Below the pieces are notes generated by a model. The model did not search any database and was not told the DNA's origin. It saw only the letters and a program-made list of their open reading frames with translations. DNA of 64,000 nt from Terriglobia bacterium (GTDB lineage: Bacteria; Acidobacteriota; Thermoanaerobaculia; Thermoanaerobaculales; Thermoanaerobaculaceae), in the NCBI GenBank assembly GCA_020073245.1, contig JAIQFQ010000005.1:1-64000 (forward strand). Direction: 5' to 3'. Shown here one piece after another: positions 38,947-47,058 of this stretch; the first letter of the stretch is position 1, and each line of letters opens with the position of its first letter. The position numbers and the translations under genes are program-made.

Positions 38947-39708
38947 AAGCAGCCTCTCATCCTCTTGAGCAACGACGACGGGTATCAAGCCGAGGGGATC
39001 CACATTCTGTCCGATGCCCTCGAGTCCCTCGGTGAGGTGTGGGTCGTGGCGCCGGACCGGGAGAACTCCGCCGTGTCGCACGCGCTCACGCTGTCACGTC
39101 CGCTGCGGTTGACCCAGCTCGCCGAGCGCGGGTTCGCCGTGGACGGCACCCCCACCGACTGCGTGACGCTCGGCGTGGGGCAGGTGCTCAAGGGGCGCGC
39201 CCCGGACCTCGTGGTGTCGGGGATCAACTTCGGCGCCAACATGGGCGACGACGTGCACTACTCGGGGACGGTGTCGGCGGCGTTTGAGGCGGTTATCCTC
39301 GGCGTGCCAGCGATCGCGATCTCCCAGGTGATCTGGCACGAGTTCTCGTACGCGTTCGCCGCTCGGTTTGCGCGGCTGATCGCGAGCCGCGTGCTGGCGC
39401 GGGGGCTTCCGCCGGGAACGCTGCTCAACGTGAACGTGCCGCCGAGCCCGCCCAAGGGCGTGCGCTTCACCCGCCTGGGCAAGCGCACATACACCGAGGG
39501 CGTCGTGGAGGACACCGACCCGCGCGGCCGCAAGTGCTACTGGATCGGCGGCGGCGACCCGGTGTGGGAGGACATCCCCGGGACCGATTTCGCGGCGGTG
39601 GGCGCCGGGTACATCTCGGTGTCGCCGCTGCAGCTCGACATCACCGATCGCGACCAGCTCGGCCGCTTGGAGAGCGAAGCCGCCGCGTGGGATCTGGAAG
39701 GCTCGTGA
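38944..39708 (+). CDS. surE: 5'/3'-nucleotidase SurE
   Basis: 254 residues from GTG 38944. L-L-S-N-D-D-G-Y near the start holds the metal-binding Asp pair. A-P-D-R-E-N-S-A-V-S-H-A-L-T-L and S-G-I-N-F-G-A-N-M-G-D-D-V-H-Y-S-G-T-V-S-A-A are further SurE signatures. It removes phosphate from nucleoside monophosphates and is linked to stationary-phase survival. It is followed directly by pcm, the classic surE-pcm pair. The GTG lies six bases after a -10-like TATACT with no ribosome site. Confidence 0.93.
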   Translation: MKQPLILLSNDDGYQAEGIHILSDALESLGEVWVVAPDRENSAVSHALTLSRPLRLTQLAERGFAVDGTPTDCVTLGVGQVLKGRAPDLVVSGINFGANMGDDVHYSGTVSAAFEAVILGVPAIAISQVIWHEFSYAFAARFARLIASRVLARGLPPGTLLNVNVPPSPPKGVRFTRLGKRTYTEGVVEDTDPRGRKCYWIGGGDPVWEDIPGTDFAAVGAGYISVSPLQLDITDRDQLGRLESEAAAWDLEGS

Positions 39709-39709
39709 G

Positions 39710-40348
39710 GTGAGCGCAACGGTTCCCGCGCGCCGCAGGGCCCTCGTCGAGTACCTGCGCGAGATCGGCGTCATTGACGAGCGCGTGCTGTCGGCCATGG
39801 CCGCGGTCCCGCGCGAGGCGTTCGTTCCCCAGACATTCCGCCACCAGGCGTACGACGACTACCCCCTCGAGATCGGGGAGGGCCAGACGATCTCGCAGCC
39901 CTCGGTGGTGGCGCGGATCACCGAGCTGGCGGAGGTGGGGGCGCGCGACAGGGTGCTGGAGATCGGGGCCGGGTCGGGTTACCAGGCCGCCGTGCTGGCT
40001 CAGCTCGCCCGATTCGTGTTCACCGTCGAGCGTCTGCCCCGTCTCGCCGAGGGGGCGCGCACCCGGCTGGCGGAGCTCGGCTACCGGAACGTCTCGGTTC
40101 AGGTGATGGACGGCACGCTCGGCTGGCGGGCCCAGGCGCCGTTCGACGTCATCATCGTGAGCGCCGCCGCCCCAGCGATCCCGCGCGCCCTGGTGGAGCA
40201 GCTCACCGAGGGCGGGCGCCTGATCATCCCGATCGGGGAGCTTCGGCGACAGGAGCTTGTCCGGGTCGTTCGTCGCGGCGAGAGCTACGAGGAGTCGAGG
40301 CACGGGTCCGCGACGTTCGTCCCCCTCGTCGGCCGCGAAGGTTTCTGA
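39710..40348 (+). CDS. pcm: Protein-L-isoaspartate O-methyltransferase
   Basis: 212 residues from GTG 39710, one base after the surE stop. G-Q-T-I-S-Q-P-S-V-V-A is the conserved active-site loop, and V-L-E-I-G-A-G-S-G-Y-Q-A-A-V-L the SAM-binding motif. D-V-I-I-V-S-A-A-A-P and G-G-R-L-I-I-P-I-G complete the family pattern. It methylates isoaspartyl residues to start repair of aged proteins. Function and neighbour agree. Confidence 0.93.
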   Translation: MSATVPARRRALVEYLREIGVIDERVLSAMAAVPREAFVPQTFRHQAYDDYPLEIGEGQTISQPSVVARITELAEVGARDRVLEIGAGSGYQAAVLAQLARFVFTVERLPRLAEGARTRLAELGYRNVSVQVMDGTLGWRAQAPFDVIIVSAAAPAIPRALVEQLTEGGRLIIPIGELRRQELVRVVRRGESYEESRHGSATFVPLVGREGF

Positions 40349-40385
40349 CCTCACGCCCTCTGCTACGCTATCCGAGAAGCGCGCC

Positions 40386-40664
40386 ATGATCACGAAGAAA
40401 TTCGTCGTCAGCGGCCGGGTCCAAGGCGTCGGTTTCCGCTACTTCGTCGTGCGGGAGGCGGAGGCGCTCGGACTCGCGGGCTGGGTGCGCAACCTCCCGG
40501 ACGGCCGGGTCGAGGTGCTCGCGTCGGGCGACGACGGCCCGGTCGGCGTCCTCGAGGGACGTCTTTGGCAGGGGCCACCGCACGCGCGCATTGCCGGCGT
40601 CGAGACGACCGCGGGGGAGGCACCCGCCTACACCGAATTTCGGGTCCTCCCCACGCCGTGGTGA
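40386..40664 (+). CDS. acyP: Acylphosphatase
   Basis: 92 residues, the family's usual length. V-S-G-R-V-Q-G-V-G-F-R-Y-F-V holds the catalytic Arg, and L-A-G-W-V-R-N-L-P-D-G-R-V-E-V the catalytic Asn. It hydrolyses acyl phosphates in the cytoplasm. It is the last gene before the tRNA; a heptamer array is not present here. Confidence 0.92.
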   Translation: MITKKFVVSGRVQGVGFRYFVVREAEALGLAGWVRNLPDGRVEVLASGDDGPVGVLEGRLWQGPPHARIAGVETTAGEAPAYTEFRVLPTPW

Positions 40665-40754
40665 CGTCGATGTCCGTCATGAGCCAGGCGAAGGCCCGGC
40701 GCCGCCGTGCCGGGGTTGTGATTTCGCGGTCCTCCGACTAGGATTCCCTGGCGC

Positions 40755-40831
40755 GGGGCTGTAGCTCAGTTGGATAGAGCAGCGGTTTCCTAAACCGGAG
40801 GTCGCCGGTTCAAGTCCGGCCAGCCCCGCCA
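40755..40831 (+). tRNA. tRNA-Arg (anticodon CCT)
   Basis: 77 bases including encoded CCA. Acceptor GGGGCTG/CAGCCCC pairs fully, D-arm GCTC/GAGC, anticodon loop TTCCTAA with anticodon CCT at 40789-40791 (reads AGG), T-arm GCCGG-TTCAAGT-CCGGC. Position 27 is G and position 43 is G, a mismatch at the base of the anticodon stem. The 3' half is an attachment-site copy (see attL): the sequence 15 kb away has C at the position equivalent to 43, which would pair. Confidence 0.95.
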
Positions 40832-40833
40832 CC
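40787..40833 (+). other. attL: tRNA 3' half attachment site
   Basis: This 47-base stretch recurs at 56109-56155 with the same spacing. Identical blocks are TTCCTAAACCG, GGTTCAAGTCC and CAGCCCCGCCACC; the short pieces between them differ (39 of 47 positions match). The first block covers the anticodon loop, the usual crossover place for tRNA-integrating tyrosine recombinases. Integrase is encoded 50 bases further on. Confidence 0.85.
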
Positions 40834-40883
40834 GAACCTCTGATAAATAGCACACTTACGAAAACAGAACGGTGAGAATAGTC

Positions 40884-42179
40884 TCAACGGCGTCGATGTG
40901 ACACCATCTTTGACACCAGTTGTGATCGAACTGCCCGCTTGGGCTTGTCACCGCCGAGCAGGTCCTGCATCCGGCCAGCCGCCGATCCCGTGAGTCCATC
41001 GAGTACGTGGCCGTAGATGTCCGTGGTGGTGGAGGTTCGGGCGTGGCCGAGGAGTGCGCTCACGATGCTGACGGGTTCGCCGTCCTTCAGGAGCATCATC
41101 GCCGTCGAGTGTCGCAGATCGTGGAACCGCACAAGCGGCTTCAGTGTGGTCCGCTTGACCTTCACGTCCTTTCCTCTACGGCGCTGCGTTTCCGTCGTGG
41201 TGATTTTCTTCGCCAGACCGATCTTCGCGAGGATAGGCCAGAAGCTCCGACGTCTGACGTTCGGTTGGTCAACTGGCGTGCCGATCTCCGTTGTGAAGAC
41301 GAGCCCGGAAGGCGTCCACGCTTTGCCTGCCTCGAGCTTCTCCTCGAGTTGGCGCACACGGTGAGTCTGCAGCATCTCTAGGGCAGCGGGTGCGAGCCGG
41401 ATCGTCCGCGCGGAACGCTCAGTCTTCGTGTCCTCAACGACCAGGCGGGCGCCGGTCTCGTCCTCGTCTGTGTGTCGCTGGAGAGTCCCGGTGATCTCGA
41501 TGGTGCCCTCATCGAGGTCGACGTGATCCCACGAAAGGGCGAGCAGTTCGCCGAGTCGGGCACCCGTGTAGATGGCGAGGTAGTACAGCGCCTCGTATCT
41601 GTCGCCTGCAGCAGCACCGAGAAACGCCTTGCACTCGTCAGCTGTCAGAGCCCGGGGCTTGAATTTCCCGACTCGCGGGGGATCCGCCAGGCGCGCGGCA
41701 TTCTGAGCGACCTTCCGCCGCTTGAGCGCCTTCTGCAGCGCCGTGCCGATGACGACGTGGAGATGGTGAACGGTGCGCGGCGAGAGCCCGGTCGCGACCT
41801 TCTCCTGATAGAGGCGCTCGAGGCGTTCAGGGGTGAGGCGGGTCAGACTCAGCCGGCCGATCGCCGGGATTGCGTGCGCGGTGAGGAGTTGCTTGTACCG
41901 CTGCCACGTCCGCGGCTTCACGGTGCCCTTCACGCTATCGAGCCAACCGAGCAGCCACGACTCGACGGTGAGCTTTCCGCTCGGCACGGTGACGCCGGAG
42001 TTGACCTCAACGAGCAGCTTTGCGACGTCAGCGGCGACTGCCTCCCGCGTCTTCCCGTAAACCGCCTTGCGTCGGCCATCGCCGAGACTGACCCGGCCTT
42101 GCCACCGGCCATCGGCACGCTGAGAGATGCTACCTTCGCGGTTTCCGCGGCGATGCTTTTTGGTGCGCGGCTTTGCCAT
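40884..42179 (-). CDS. int: Tyrosine recombinase integrase
   Basis: 431 residues from ATG 42179 behind GAAAGGAACG. Residues ~17-60 are an arm-binding domain of AP2-like type (G-S-I-S-Q-R-A-D-G-R-W-Q-G-R), ~70-160 the SAM-like core-binding domain, and ~175-400 the catalytic domain. Catalytic residues: R208 in T-G-A-R-L-G-E, K252, H353-x2-R356 in H-D-L-R-H, H379 in L-G-H-A, and Y389 in D-I-Y-G-H. An insert of about 20 residues including T-T-T-E-T-Q-R-R-R-G-K precedes the H-D-L-R box. The gene lies next to attL and overlaps the upstream zinc-ribbon gene. Confidence 0.95.
   Translation of the reverse strand: MAKPRTKKHRRGNREGSISQRADGRWQGRVSLGDGRRKAVYGKTREAVAADVAKLLVEVNSGVTVPSGKLTVESWLLGWLDSVKGTVKPRTWQRYKQLLTAHAIPAIGRLSLTRLTPERLERLYQEKVATGLSPRTVHHLHVVIGTALQKALKRRKVAQNAARLADPPRVGKFKPRALTADECKAFLGAAAGDRYEALYYLAIYTGARLGELLALSWDHVDLDEGTIEITGTLQRHTDEDETGARLVVEDTKTERSARTIRLAPAALEMLQTHRVRQLEEKLEAGKAWTPSGLVFTTEIGTPVDQPNVRRRSFWPILAKIGLAKKITTTETQRRRGKDVKVKRTTLKPLVRFHDLRHSTAMMLLKDGEPVSIVSALLGHARTSTTTDIYGHVLDGLTGSAAGRMQDLLGGDKPKRAVRSQLVSKMVSHRRR
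40899..40921 (+). repeat. Putative integrase arm-type sites, left end
   Basis: TGACACCA (40899-40906) and TGACACCAGTT (40911-40921) are direct repeats spaced 12 bases, about 100 bases inside attL and within the 3' end of the integrase gene. The same paired 12-base-spaced repeat occurs ~93 bases inside attR and once at 46860-46881. Confidence 0.6.
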
Positions 42180-43131
42180 GGCTTCGTTCCTTTCGTTGAC
42201 GAAGACGAGAGATCCCTGCCCGCTTGTCGCGTTGTGCCAACCTAACAGGTACACCGTCAGCCCGACACTTGGGGCAAAAGTGACGACGCCCCGCCTGCGG
42301 CCACCGAGGCTTCCCGTTCTTGTCGAGCGGTGCATACCACGCAGTGCACCAGGAGCACTTCACCAGACCTCGAGCCCCGGAGCAGACCTCGATGAGTTGG
42401 ACGACGAGGGCGCCGAAGAGCGAGCCCGATCCAAGCGTGAGGCGCGGTGTTTGGCTCTCGGGTACGAAGGGAGCGAACATGGAGCCCCATTCCACGTCGA
42501 GGCCAACATGAGCCGCATCCGCCCAGAACGTCAGAACGCGGGCCAGGTTGTGCCGCTGCTCGGTCACGGAAAGCGGCCCTAACACCGCATCGTTTTCTCT
42601 TGGGTCGGGATGCAGGGAAGCGCGGCTCCAGAAACGGAACGTCTTGAGATACCAGTCCGGGCCGAACAGCTTTACATAGTAGTCGGCAAGGCAGTTCCAC
42701 GCCTCGGCGGGCGCGGGTTTGTTGGCGTGGAGACGATCCGCGATTTCGATGGTGGCGACGAAGGCCCCGATGAGTGACCGCCACGCAGAGGTCTCCTGCA
42801 CCCAAAGCACGCCACCATCCGGGGCCTGTCGTCGTGCCCGTTGGGGCGAGCACGTTGGGCGCCCTTCGTGGAGCACCCAATGGGCAATCCATGGAACACC
42901 ATGCTTGCACATCCCAAGATGTCCCCACGCGCGGGCGAACAGCGCGATAGCTTCGTCGCTGTCGGCGCCGAGCTCGAGGAACCGTTCCAAGAGATCCGAT
43001 GGTTGACTAGCCAGCGTCGAAAAGGTTCCGGCCACATAGAGTCGCCCGTCGCGACACTTGACCGATGCGGGCCGTATCAGGTATCCGCGCTCGAGTGGGC
43101 GGTCATCCCATGACCCCGTATCGGGTGTCAT
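42130..43131 (-). CDS. Zinc-ribbon protein, candidate element regulator
   Basis: 333 residues from ATG 43131. The C-terminal third holds C-S-W-C-T-A-W-Y-A-P-L ... F-C-P-K-C-R-A, a two-CxxC zinc ribbon of CGNR-like type, followed by a basic tail. The N-terminal part is globular and unrecognised. It is read from a consensus promoter whose predicted start point is the A of the ATG, so the message is probably leaderless. Its 3' end overlaps the integrase start by 50 bases. Divergence from the excisionase-like gene suggests a role in the lysogeny or excision choice; this is inference. Confidence 0.5.
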   Translation of the reverse strand: MTPDTGSWDDRPLERGYLIRPASVKCRDGRLYVAGTFSTLASQPSDLLERFLELGADSDEAIALFARAWGHLGMCKHGVPWIAHWVLHEGRPTCSPQRARRQAPDGGVLWVQETSAWRSLIGAFVATIEIADRLHANKPAPAEAWNCLADYYVKLFGPDWYLKTFRFWSRASLHPDPRENDAVLGPLSVTEQRHNLARVLTFWADAAHVGLDVEWGSMFAPFVPESQTPRLTLGSGSLFGALVVQLIEVCSGARGLVKCSWCTAWYAPLDKNGKPRWPQAGRRHFCPKCRADGVPVRLAQRDKRAGISRLRQRKERSHGKAAHQKASPRKPRR

Positions 43132-43137
43132 ATTGAA

Positions 43138-43181
43138 ACTATAGTGCATCCATTGGCACCTGTCAAGCCTCGTTGCACTAT
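43138..43181 (-). promoter_or_regulatory. Divergent control region of the element
   Basis: On the minus strand TTGACA (43166-43161), 17 bases, TATAGT (43143-43138), six bases, ATG 43131. ATAGTGCA (43141-43148) and TGCACTAT (43174-43181) form a perfect 8-base inverted repeat 25 bases apart, one arm on the -10 and the other upstream of the -35. On the plus strand TTGGCA (43153-43158) with CACTAT (43176-43181) is a weaker divergent promoter toward the excisionase-like gene. A dimer bound at both arms could switch the two. Confidence 0.6.
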
Positions 43182-43198
43182 CGAAGCCGGAGGTAGAC

Positions 43199-43429
43199 AT
43201 GCCGAACCGCTCCGAAGCCGAACCGCAAGAGCCCCAGGCAAGGCCTGAGCGTGTCGCTTACCGCCCCAAGGACGTGATCGCTGCGACCGGGATCGTGAGG
43301 ACGATGATCTACGGCGCCATCCGGCGCGGGGAGCTCAGAGCCCTGCGTCTCGGACCTCGAGCGCTGGTGATCCCCGCCGAGAACCTCAAGGCGTGGCTCG
43401 CGTCGCTGCCACCGGCCGTCGGAGAGTAA
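43199..43429 (+). CDS. Excisionase-like helix-turn-helix protein
   Basis: 76 residues. V-A-Y-R-P-K-D-V-I-A-A-T-G-I-V-R-T-M-I-Y-G-A-I-R-R-G-E-L-R-A is a MerR/excisionase-type winged helix, followed by V-I-P-A-E-N-L-K-A-W-L-A-S-L. Proteins like this bend DNA during excision or regulate early genes. GGAGG precedes ATG 43199. It is the first plus-strand gene of the element, divergent from the zinc-ribbon gene. Confidence 0.75.
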   Translation: MPNRSEAEPQEPQARPERVAYRPKDVIAATGIVRTMIYGAIRRGELRALRLGPRALVIPAENLKAWLASLPPAVGE

Positions 43430-43431
43430 AC

Positions 43432-43650
43432 ATGGAGAACGCTCCTCCCCAAAAATCCGAAACCCAACCTCCCGCCTACATCGGCGCCATACTCGCCTGC
43501 CTCGCCGAACACCCGCCGCAACCCGGATCCCTAATCGAAGTCGACGTCGGACATGACGCCTGGTGCCCGCTGCTGCTCGGGCAGGGTGCGTGCTGCTGCC
43601 TGCCCGACATCGTGGTGCAGCGTGTCGGGAAGCCTGGAGGCAACGGATGA
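43432..43650 (+). CDS. Small hypothetical element protein
   Basis: 72 residues from ATG 43432, two bases after the excisionase-like stop. Pro-rich N-terminus, then a compact segment with G-A-C-C-C-L-P near the end. No family recognised. Its TGA overlaps the next start (ATGA), so it is part of the early operon. Confidence 0.5.
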   Translation: MENAPPQKSETQPPAYIGAILACLAEHPPQPGSLIEVDVGHDAWCPLLLGQGACCCLPDIVVQRVGKPGGNG

Positions 43651-43865
43651 GCGAGGCCAAGCCGGCCAACCCGCCGCTGTTTGACACGATGGAGATCCAA
43701 GACACGATCTACGTCACCAGCGTTACCCTCCGCGACTTGTTCGCGGCGTTCGCGCTGGCGGGCCTAGCGGCGTACCGGGGGAATATCGGAAGTTGGGGGG
43801 ACTACGCCGCAGAGGCCTACACCTTCGCTGACGCGATGCTTGCGGAACGGGAGCGGCCAAGATGA
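43647..43865 (+). CDS. Small phage-type hypothetical protein
   Basis: 72 residues. V-T-L-R-D-L-F-A-A-F-A-L-A-G-L-A-A-Y with a C-terminal A-Y-T-F-A-D-A-M-L-A-E-R is a pattern I associate with short early proteins of many phages (M-T-L-R-D-Y-F-A type), function unknown. It overlaps both neighbours by 4 bases, upstream and with the primase-helicase. Confidence 0.6.
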   Translation: MSEAKPANPPLFDTMEIQDTIYVTSVTLRDLFAAFALAGLAAYRGNIGSWGDYAAEAYTFADAMLAERERPR

Positions 43866-46345
43866 GCGCGACCGCTACCACCGTCGAAGCTCTCGCTGGG
43901 CCGCTGCTCGCCGCTGTCCTGCTCCGCGAAGGGAAGGAAGAGGCCAACGGAGAGATCCGCTTTCGCTGCCCTTGCGCAGAGAAGCACACGAACGGCGACG
44001 CGGACCCGTCTGCCAGGTACAACCCGGAGAAGAGGGTGTGGCGCTGCGACGTGTGCACGACTGCCGGCGGCGCGATCGACCTTGCCCGTCGCGTCGGCGT
44101 GCCAATACCGGGCGACGATCACAACACGCAGCATCCGCCGGGCGTGCGGGCGACGTGGTACGGCAAGACGCTCACGGCGACCTGGACGTACCGCGACGCA
44201 CGGGGGCACGAGCTCGGAGTCGTGGCGCGATACGACGGCGAGAACGGGAAGAAGGAGATCATCCCGCACTTTCAGCGCGAGGGCGACGTGTGGAAGCGCG
44301 GCGCCGCACCCGTGCCCCGGCCGCTGTTCGGGCAGGACATCCTCGCCGCACAACCGGACGCGCCAGTTTGGGCCGTCGAGGGCTGCAAGTGCGCGACTGC
44401 GATTCACCGCCTAGCCGGCGTCGCCGTGACCTCACCGAACGGCGCTAACGCAGCCGATAAGGCGGACTGGTCGCCGGTGCGAGACCGCGACGTGATCGTG
44501 TGGGCTGACAACGACAAGGCGGGTGCCAGATACGGCGCGGACGTGGCGCGCCTCGTTCGTGCTGCAGGCGCCGCCAGCGTGCGGGTTATCGACGTGACCG
44601 CTTTGGGGCTCCCCGAGGCCGGGGACGTGATCGACTACCTTGCGGCTCATCCACGGACGACACTATGCGAGCTTGAGGCACTTGTCGAGAGTCACCCTGC
44701 GCAGCCCGGGAAAGCGAGCAAGACTATCTCGGCGTCAACCGAGAAGACAACGCAGACCGACCTACTCCTCGATCTCGTTGGGGATATGGAGTTGTGGACG
44801 ACGCCTAACGCGGTGGCTTTTGCAACGATCACGGAGCCGGACGGCCACCGAGAACATTATCCTGTCCGATCCCGCGACTTCAGATTGACACTTGGGCAAC
44901 GGTACTTCACCCGCACGGGCAGGGCCCCGTCGAGTCACCCGCTCGCCGATGCCCTGGCGACGATCGAGGCACTGGCGCGTGACAGCGGAGAACGTCACGA
45001 AATCGCCGTGCGCCTGGCCGAGCATGACGGTGCCCTGTATCTCGACATCGCCGACGCTCAGTGGCGGGCCGTCGAGATCACCGCGACCGGCTGGCGCGTC
45101 GTGGAGAACCCGCCGGTACGGTTCCGCCGATCGCCCGGGATGGTGGCCCTGCCCGTCCCGGTGGAAGGCGGCACGCTTGACGCGCTGCGGCCGTTCGTGC
45201 CGGGAAACGAGGCTACGTTCCGGCTGGTCCTAGGTTGGCTCGTGCAGGCCGTCCGCGCGTGCGGCCCATACATGATCCTTGTTCTTCTGGGAGAACAGGG
45301 AACCGGGAAGTCGGTACTCGCCCGGATCCTGCGCTGGCTGATCGACCCCAATACCGTCGCGCTGCGCGCGGTGCCGCGCGAGGAACGCGATCTCGTCATC
45401 ACCGCGACCAACGGCTTCGTCGTGGCGATCGACAACGTGAGCGGGATGGCCCCGTGGGTTTCGGACGCTCTCTGCCGAATCTCAAGCGGCGGGGGATTTG
45501 CAACGCGCGAACTTTTCAGCGACGACCGGGAAGCACTCTTCGCCGCCACCAGGCCGATCATCTTGAACGGGATCGCCGAGGTGGCGTCACGGGGAGACCT
45601 GATCGACCGCTCGCTGCTCGTCACGCTGCCCACGATCGACGACGACAATCGCCGCAACGAACGCGAGATCCTGGCCGACTTCCAGGCCGCCGCCCCGGCA
45701 ATCATTGGAGCACTCTGTAGTGCCGTCTCGGTGGCGCTTGCCCGCCGCGATGAGGTGAGGCTCGAGCGACTCCCACGCATGGCTGACGCCACGTCGTGGA
45801 TCGTCGCCGCGGAGTCGGCTCTCCCTTGGCCGGGCGGCGGATTCCTCGAGACCTACCTGGGCAACCGAGCCGAAGCCGTAGAAGTGGCCCTCGATGCCGA
45901 CAGCATCGGCGGCGCTCTACGGCAATTCATGGAGAACAGGCTGAGCTGGACCGGGACCGCAGGCGACTTACTCGCAGAACTGGGAAAGATCGTCGCCGAT
46001 CCGAAATCGAAGGACTGGCCCGGCAACAATCGCGGGCTGTCCGTTCACCTCACCCGTCTCGCTCCCGCATTCCGGGGGATCGGCCTGGAGGTACAGCGGC
46101 TCGTCAAAAACCACGCTCGCCTCATCGTGATCGAAAAGGTGGCCGAGGGAACGCAAAGGGAACGCAAAACCGGGGACGGAAACGCAAAGGGAACGCAAAC
46201 CGTGACCCCGGAGAAGCCAATTGCGGCCTCGCTAGGAAACGCAGGAAACGCAAAACACGCAAATAACCCCATCCTTGCTCCCTGCGTGAACAGTCAAGAA
46301 AAAGAGAGAAAAGAGAGAGAAACGGCCACAGAGGTAGAGGTATGA
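43862..46345 (+). CDS. Primase-helicase replication protein
   Basis: 827 residues. Residues ~36-65 form a CHC2-like zinc site (C-P-C-A-E-K-H ... C-D-V-C). A TOPRIM domain follows with W-A-V-E-G-C-K near 168 and V-I-V-W-A-D-N-D-K-A-G near 212. The AAA/SF3-like helicase part has Walker A L-G-E-Q-G-T-G-K-S-V near 477 and Walker B F-V-V-A-I-D-N-V near 520, with an Arg-rich S-L-L-V-T-L-P segment. It should prime and unwind the element's DNA. The last ~50 codons overlay tandem GGRAACGCAAA repeats, so the tail is low complexity. Confidence 0.88.
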   Translation: MSATATTVEALAGPLLAAVLLREGKEEANGEIRFRCPCAEKHTNGDADPSARYNPEKRVWRCDVCTTAGGAIDLARRVGVPIPGDDHNTQHPPGVRATWYGKTLTATWTYRDARGHELGVVARYDGENGKKEIIPHFQREGDVWKRGAAPVPRPLFGQDILAAQPDAPVWAVEGCKCATAIHRLAGVAVTSPNGANAADKADWSPVRDRDVIVWADNDKAGARYGADVARLVRAAGAASVRVIDVTALGLPEAGDVIDYLAAHPRTTLCELEALVESHPAQPGKASKTISASTEKTTQTDLLLDLVGDMELWTTPNAVAFATITEPDGHREHYPVRSRDFRLTLGQRYFTRTGRAPSSHPLADALATIEALARDSGERHEIAVRLAEHDGALYLDIADAQWRAVEITATGWRVVENPPVRFRRSPGMVALPVPVEGGTLDALRPFVPGNEATFRLVLGWLVQAVRACGPYMILVLLGEQGTGKSVLARILRWLIDPNTVALRAVPREERDLVITATNGFVVAIDNVSGMAPWVSDALCRISSGGGFATRELFSDDREALFAATRPIILNGIAEVASRGDLIDRSLLVTLPTIDDDNRRNEREILADFQAAAPAIIGALCSAVSVALARRDEVRLERLPRMADATSWIVAAESALPWPGGGFLETYLGNRAEAVEVALDADSIGGALRQFMENRLSWTGTAGDLLAELGKIVADPKSKDWPGNNRGLSVHLTRLAPAFRGIGLEVQRLVKNHARLIVIEKVAEGTQRERKTGDGNAKGTQTVTPEKPIAASLGNAGNAKHANNPILAPCVNSQEKERKERETATEVEV

Positions 46346-46388
46346 CAAGAGTAGGGGAATTTGCGTCCCTTGCGTCCCTTGCGTTTCC
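46147..46388 (+). repeat. Iteron-like repeat cluster, candidate replication origin
   Basis: Six copies of GGRAACGCA(AA) on the plus strand start at 46147, 46158, 46178, 46189, 46235 and 46244, with 11-base and 20-base phasing in the first four. Three inverted copies (TTTGCGTCCC 46360, TTGCGTCCC 46370, TTGCGTTTCC 46379) follow after an A/T-richer stretch with runs of GAGA and AATAA. The cluster straddles the 3' end of the primase-helicase gene, a common place for satellite and plasmid origins. Confidence 0.6.
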
Positions 46389-46400
46389 AAGGGGCAGCCT

Positions 46401-46697
46401 GTGACGGCTCACGCCCTGCTTGCCGAATTGAACCGCCGTGGTGTGACGGCCCGTGTGGTCGGGGATCGGCTCCGTCTCGCTCCCGCTGCTGCAGTTGACG
46501 AGGGACTACTCGCCGAGGCCAGGCGCCTCAAGCCTGAGCTCCTACGCCTGCTCACCAACCGCGGTCAGGTAGTGACGCCTGCCGTTTGTGGCTGGTGCAA
46601 CGCCGCGCTCGAGCCCTACCTTATCGACCTGGTCGGCTGGCCTGCGCTGCTCTGCACCTCGTGCAAGCGGTGGACCTATGCGGGAGGGGCAGTATGA
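46401..46697 (+). CDS. TubC-docking-like protein with zinc ribbon
   Basis: 98 residues from GTG 46401. The N-terminal L-L-A-E-L-N-R-R-G-V-T-A-R-V-V-G-D-R-L-R-L-A-P pattern matches TubC N-terminal docking-type domains that occur in phage and plasmid replication proteins. The C-terminal part has C-G-W-C and C-T-S-C, a zinc ribbon. It may contact the primase. AAGGGG lies before the start. Confidence 0.6.
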   Translation: MTAHALLAELNRRGVTARVVGDRLRLAPAAAVDEGLLAEARRLKPELLRLLTNRGQVVTPAVCGWCNAALEPYLIDLVGWPALLCTSCKRWTYAGGAV

Positions 46698-47058
46698 GCG
46701 CTGCTGGCGCTCGTCGCGGGACGTCCCGACGTCCACCCGATAAGCCGATCGCACCGCTGGTGCCGGGCTCAACCGCCAACCTTCAGACAATCCAACGTCA
46801 GGAACAGGCGGGACAGAAGACACGCGGCGGGAACGCCGGTGAGCTCCGTTTCGGACCCTACTGGTGTCACAACTGGTGTCAAGCGGTCGTGTCTGTGGTA
46901 GGTGGCGGTGCGAAACGTGCGGTATCACACGAGATTACAGTATGTTACGTACGCTCCGGCGTCGAGATACCACAACCTGACACGCGGTTATGGAGAGCGC
47001 GTGTCCCCCGTGGAAAGCGCTCGTGCCGGTCGCGTGACGTGGAGCAAAGGGAGGCCGT
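46698..47058 (+). other. Probable regulatory gap in the element
   Basis: A 129-codon frame (46694-47083) crosses this stretch but its product is basic, repetitive and unlike any family, and it overlaps the next real start, so I do not call it. The interval holds a reversed pair of ACTGGTGTCA repeats (46860-46869, 46871-46881) matching the putative integrase arm sites. A less GC-rich segment at ~46920-46960 with TACAGT and TATGTT could be a promoter for the genes from 47059 on. Confidence 0.4.
46860..46881 (-). repeat. Internal copy of the TGACACCAGTT pair
   Basis: ACTGGTGTCA and AACTGGTGTCA are reverse complements of the repeats near attL and attR, again spaced 12 bases (46860 and 46871). 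Its position upstream of the late genes suggests that the protein binding the ends, integrase or excisionase, also acts here. Confidence 0.55.
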
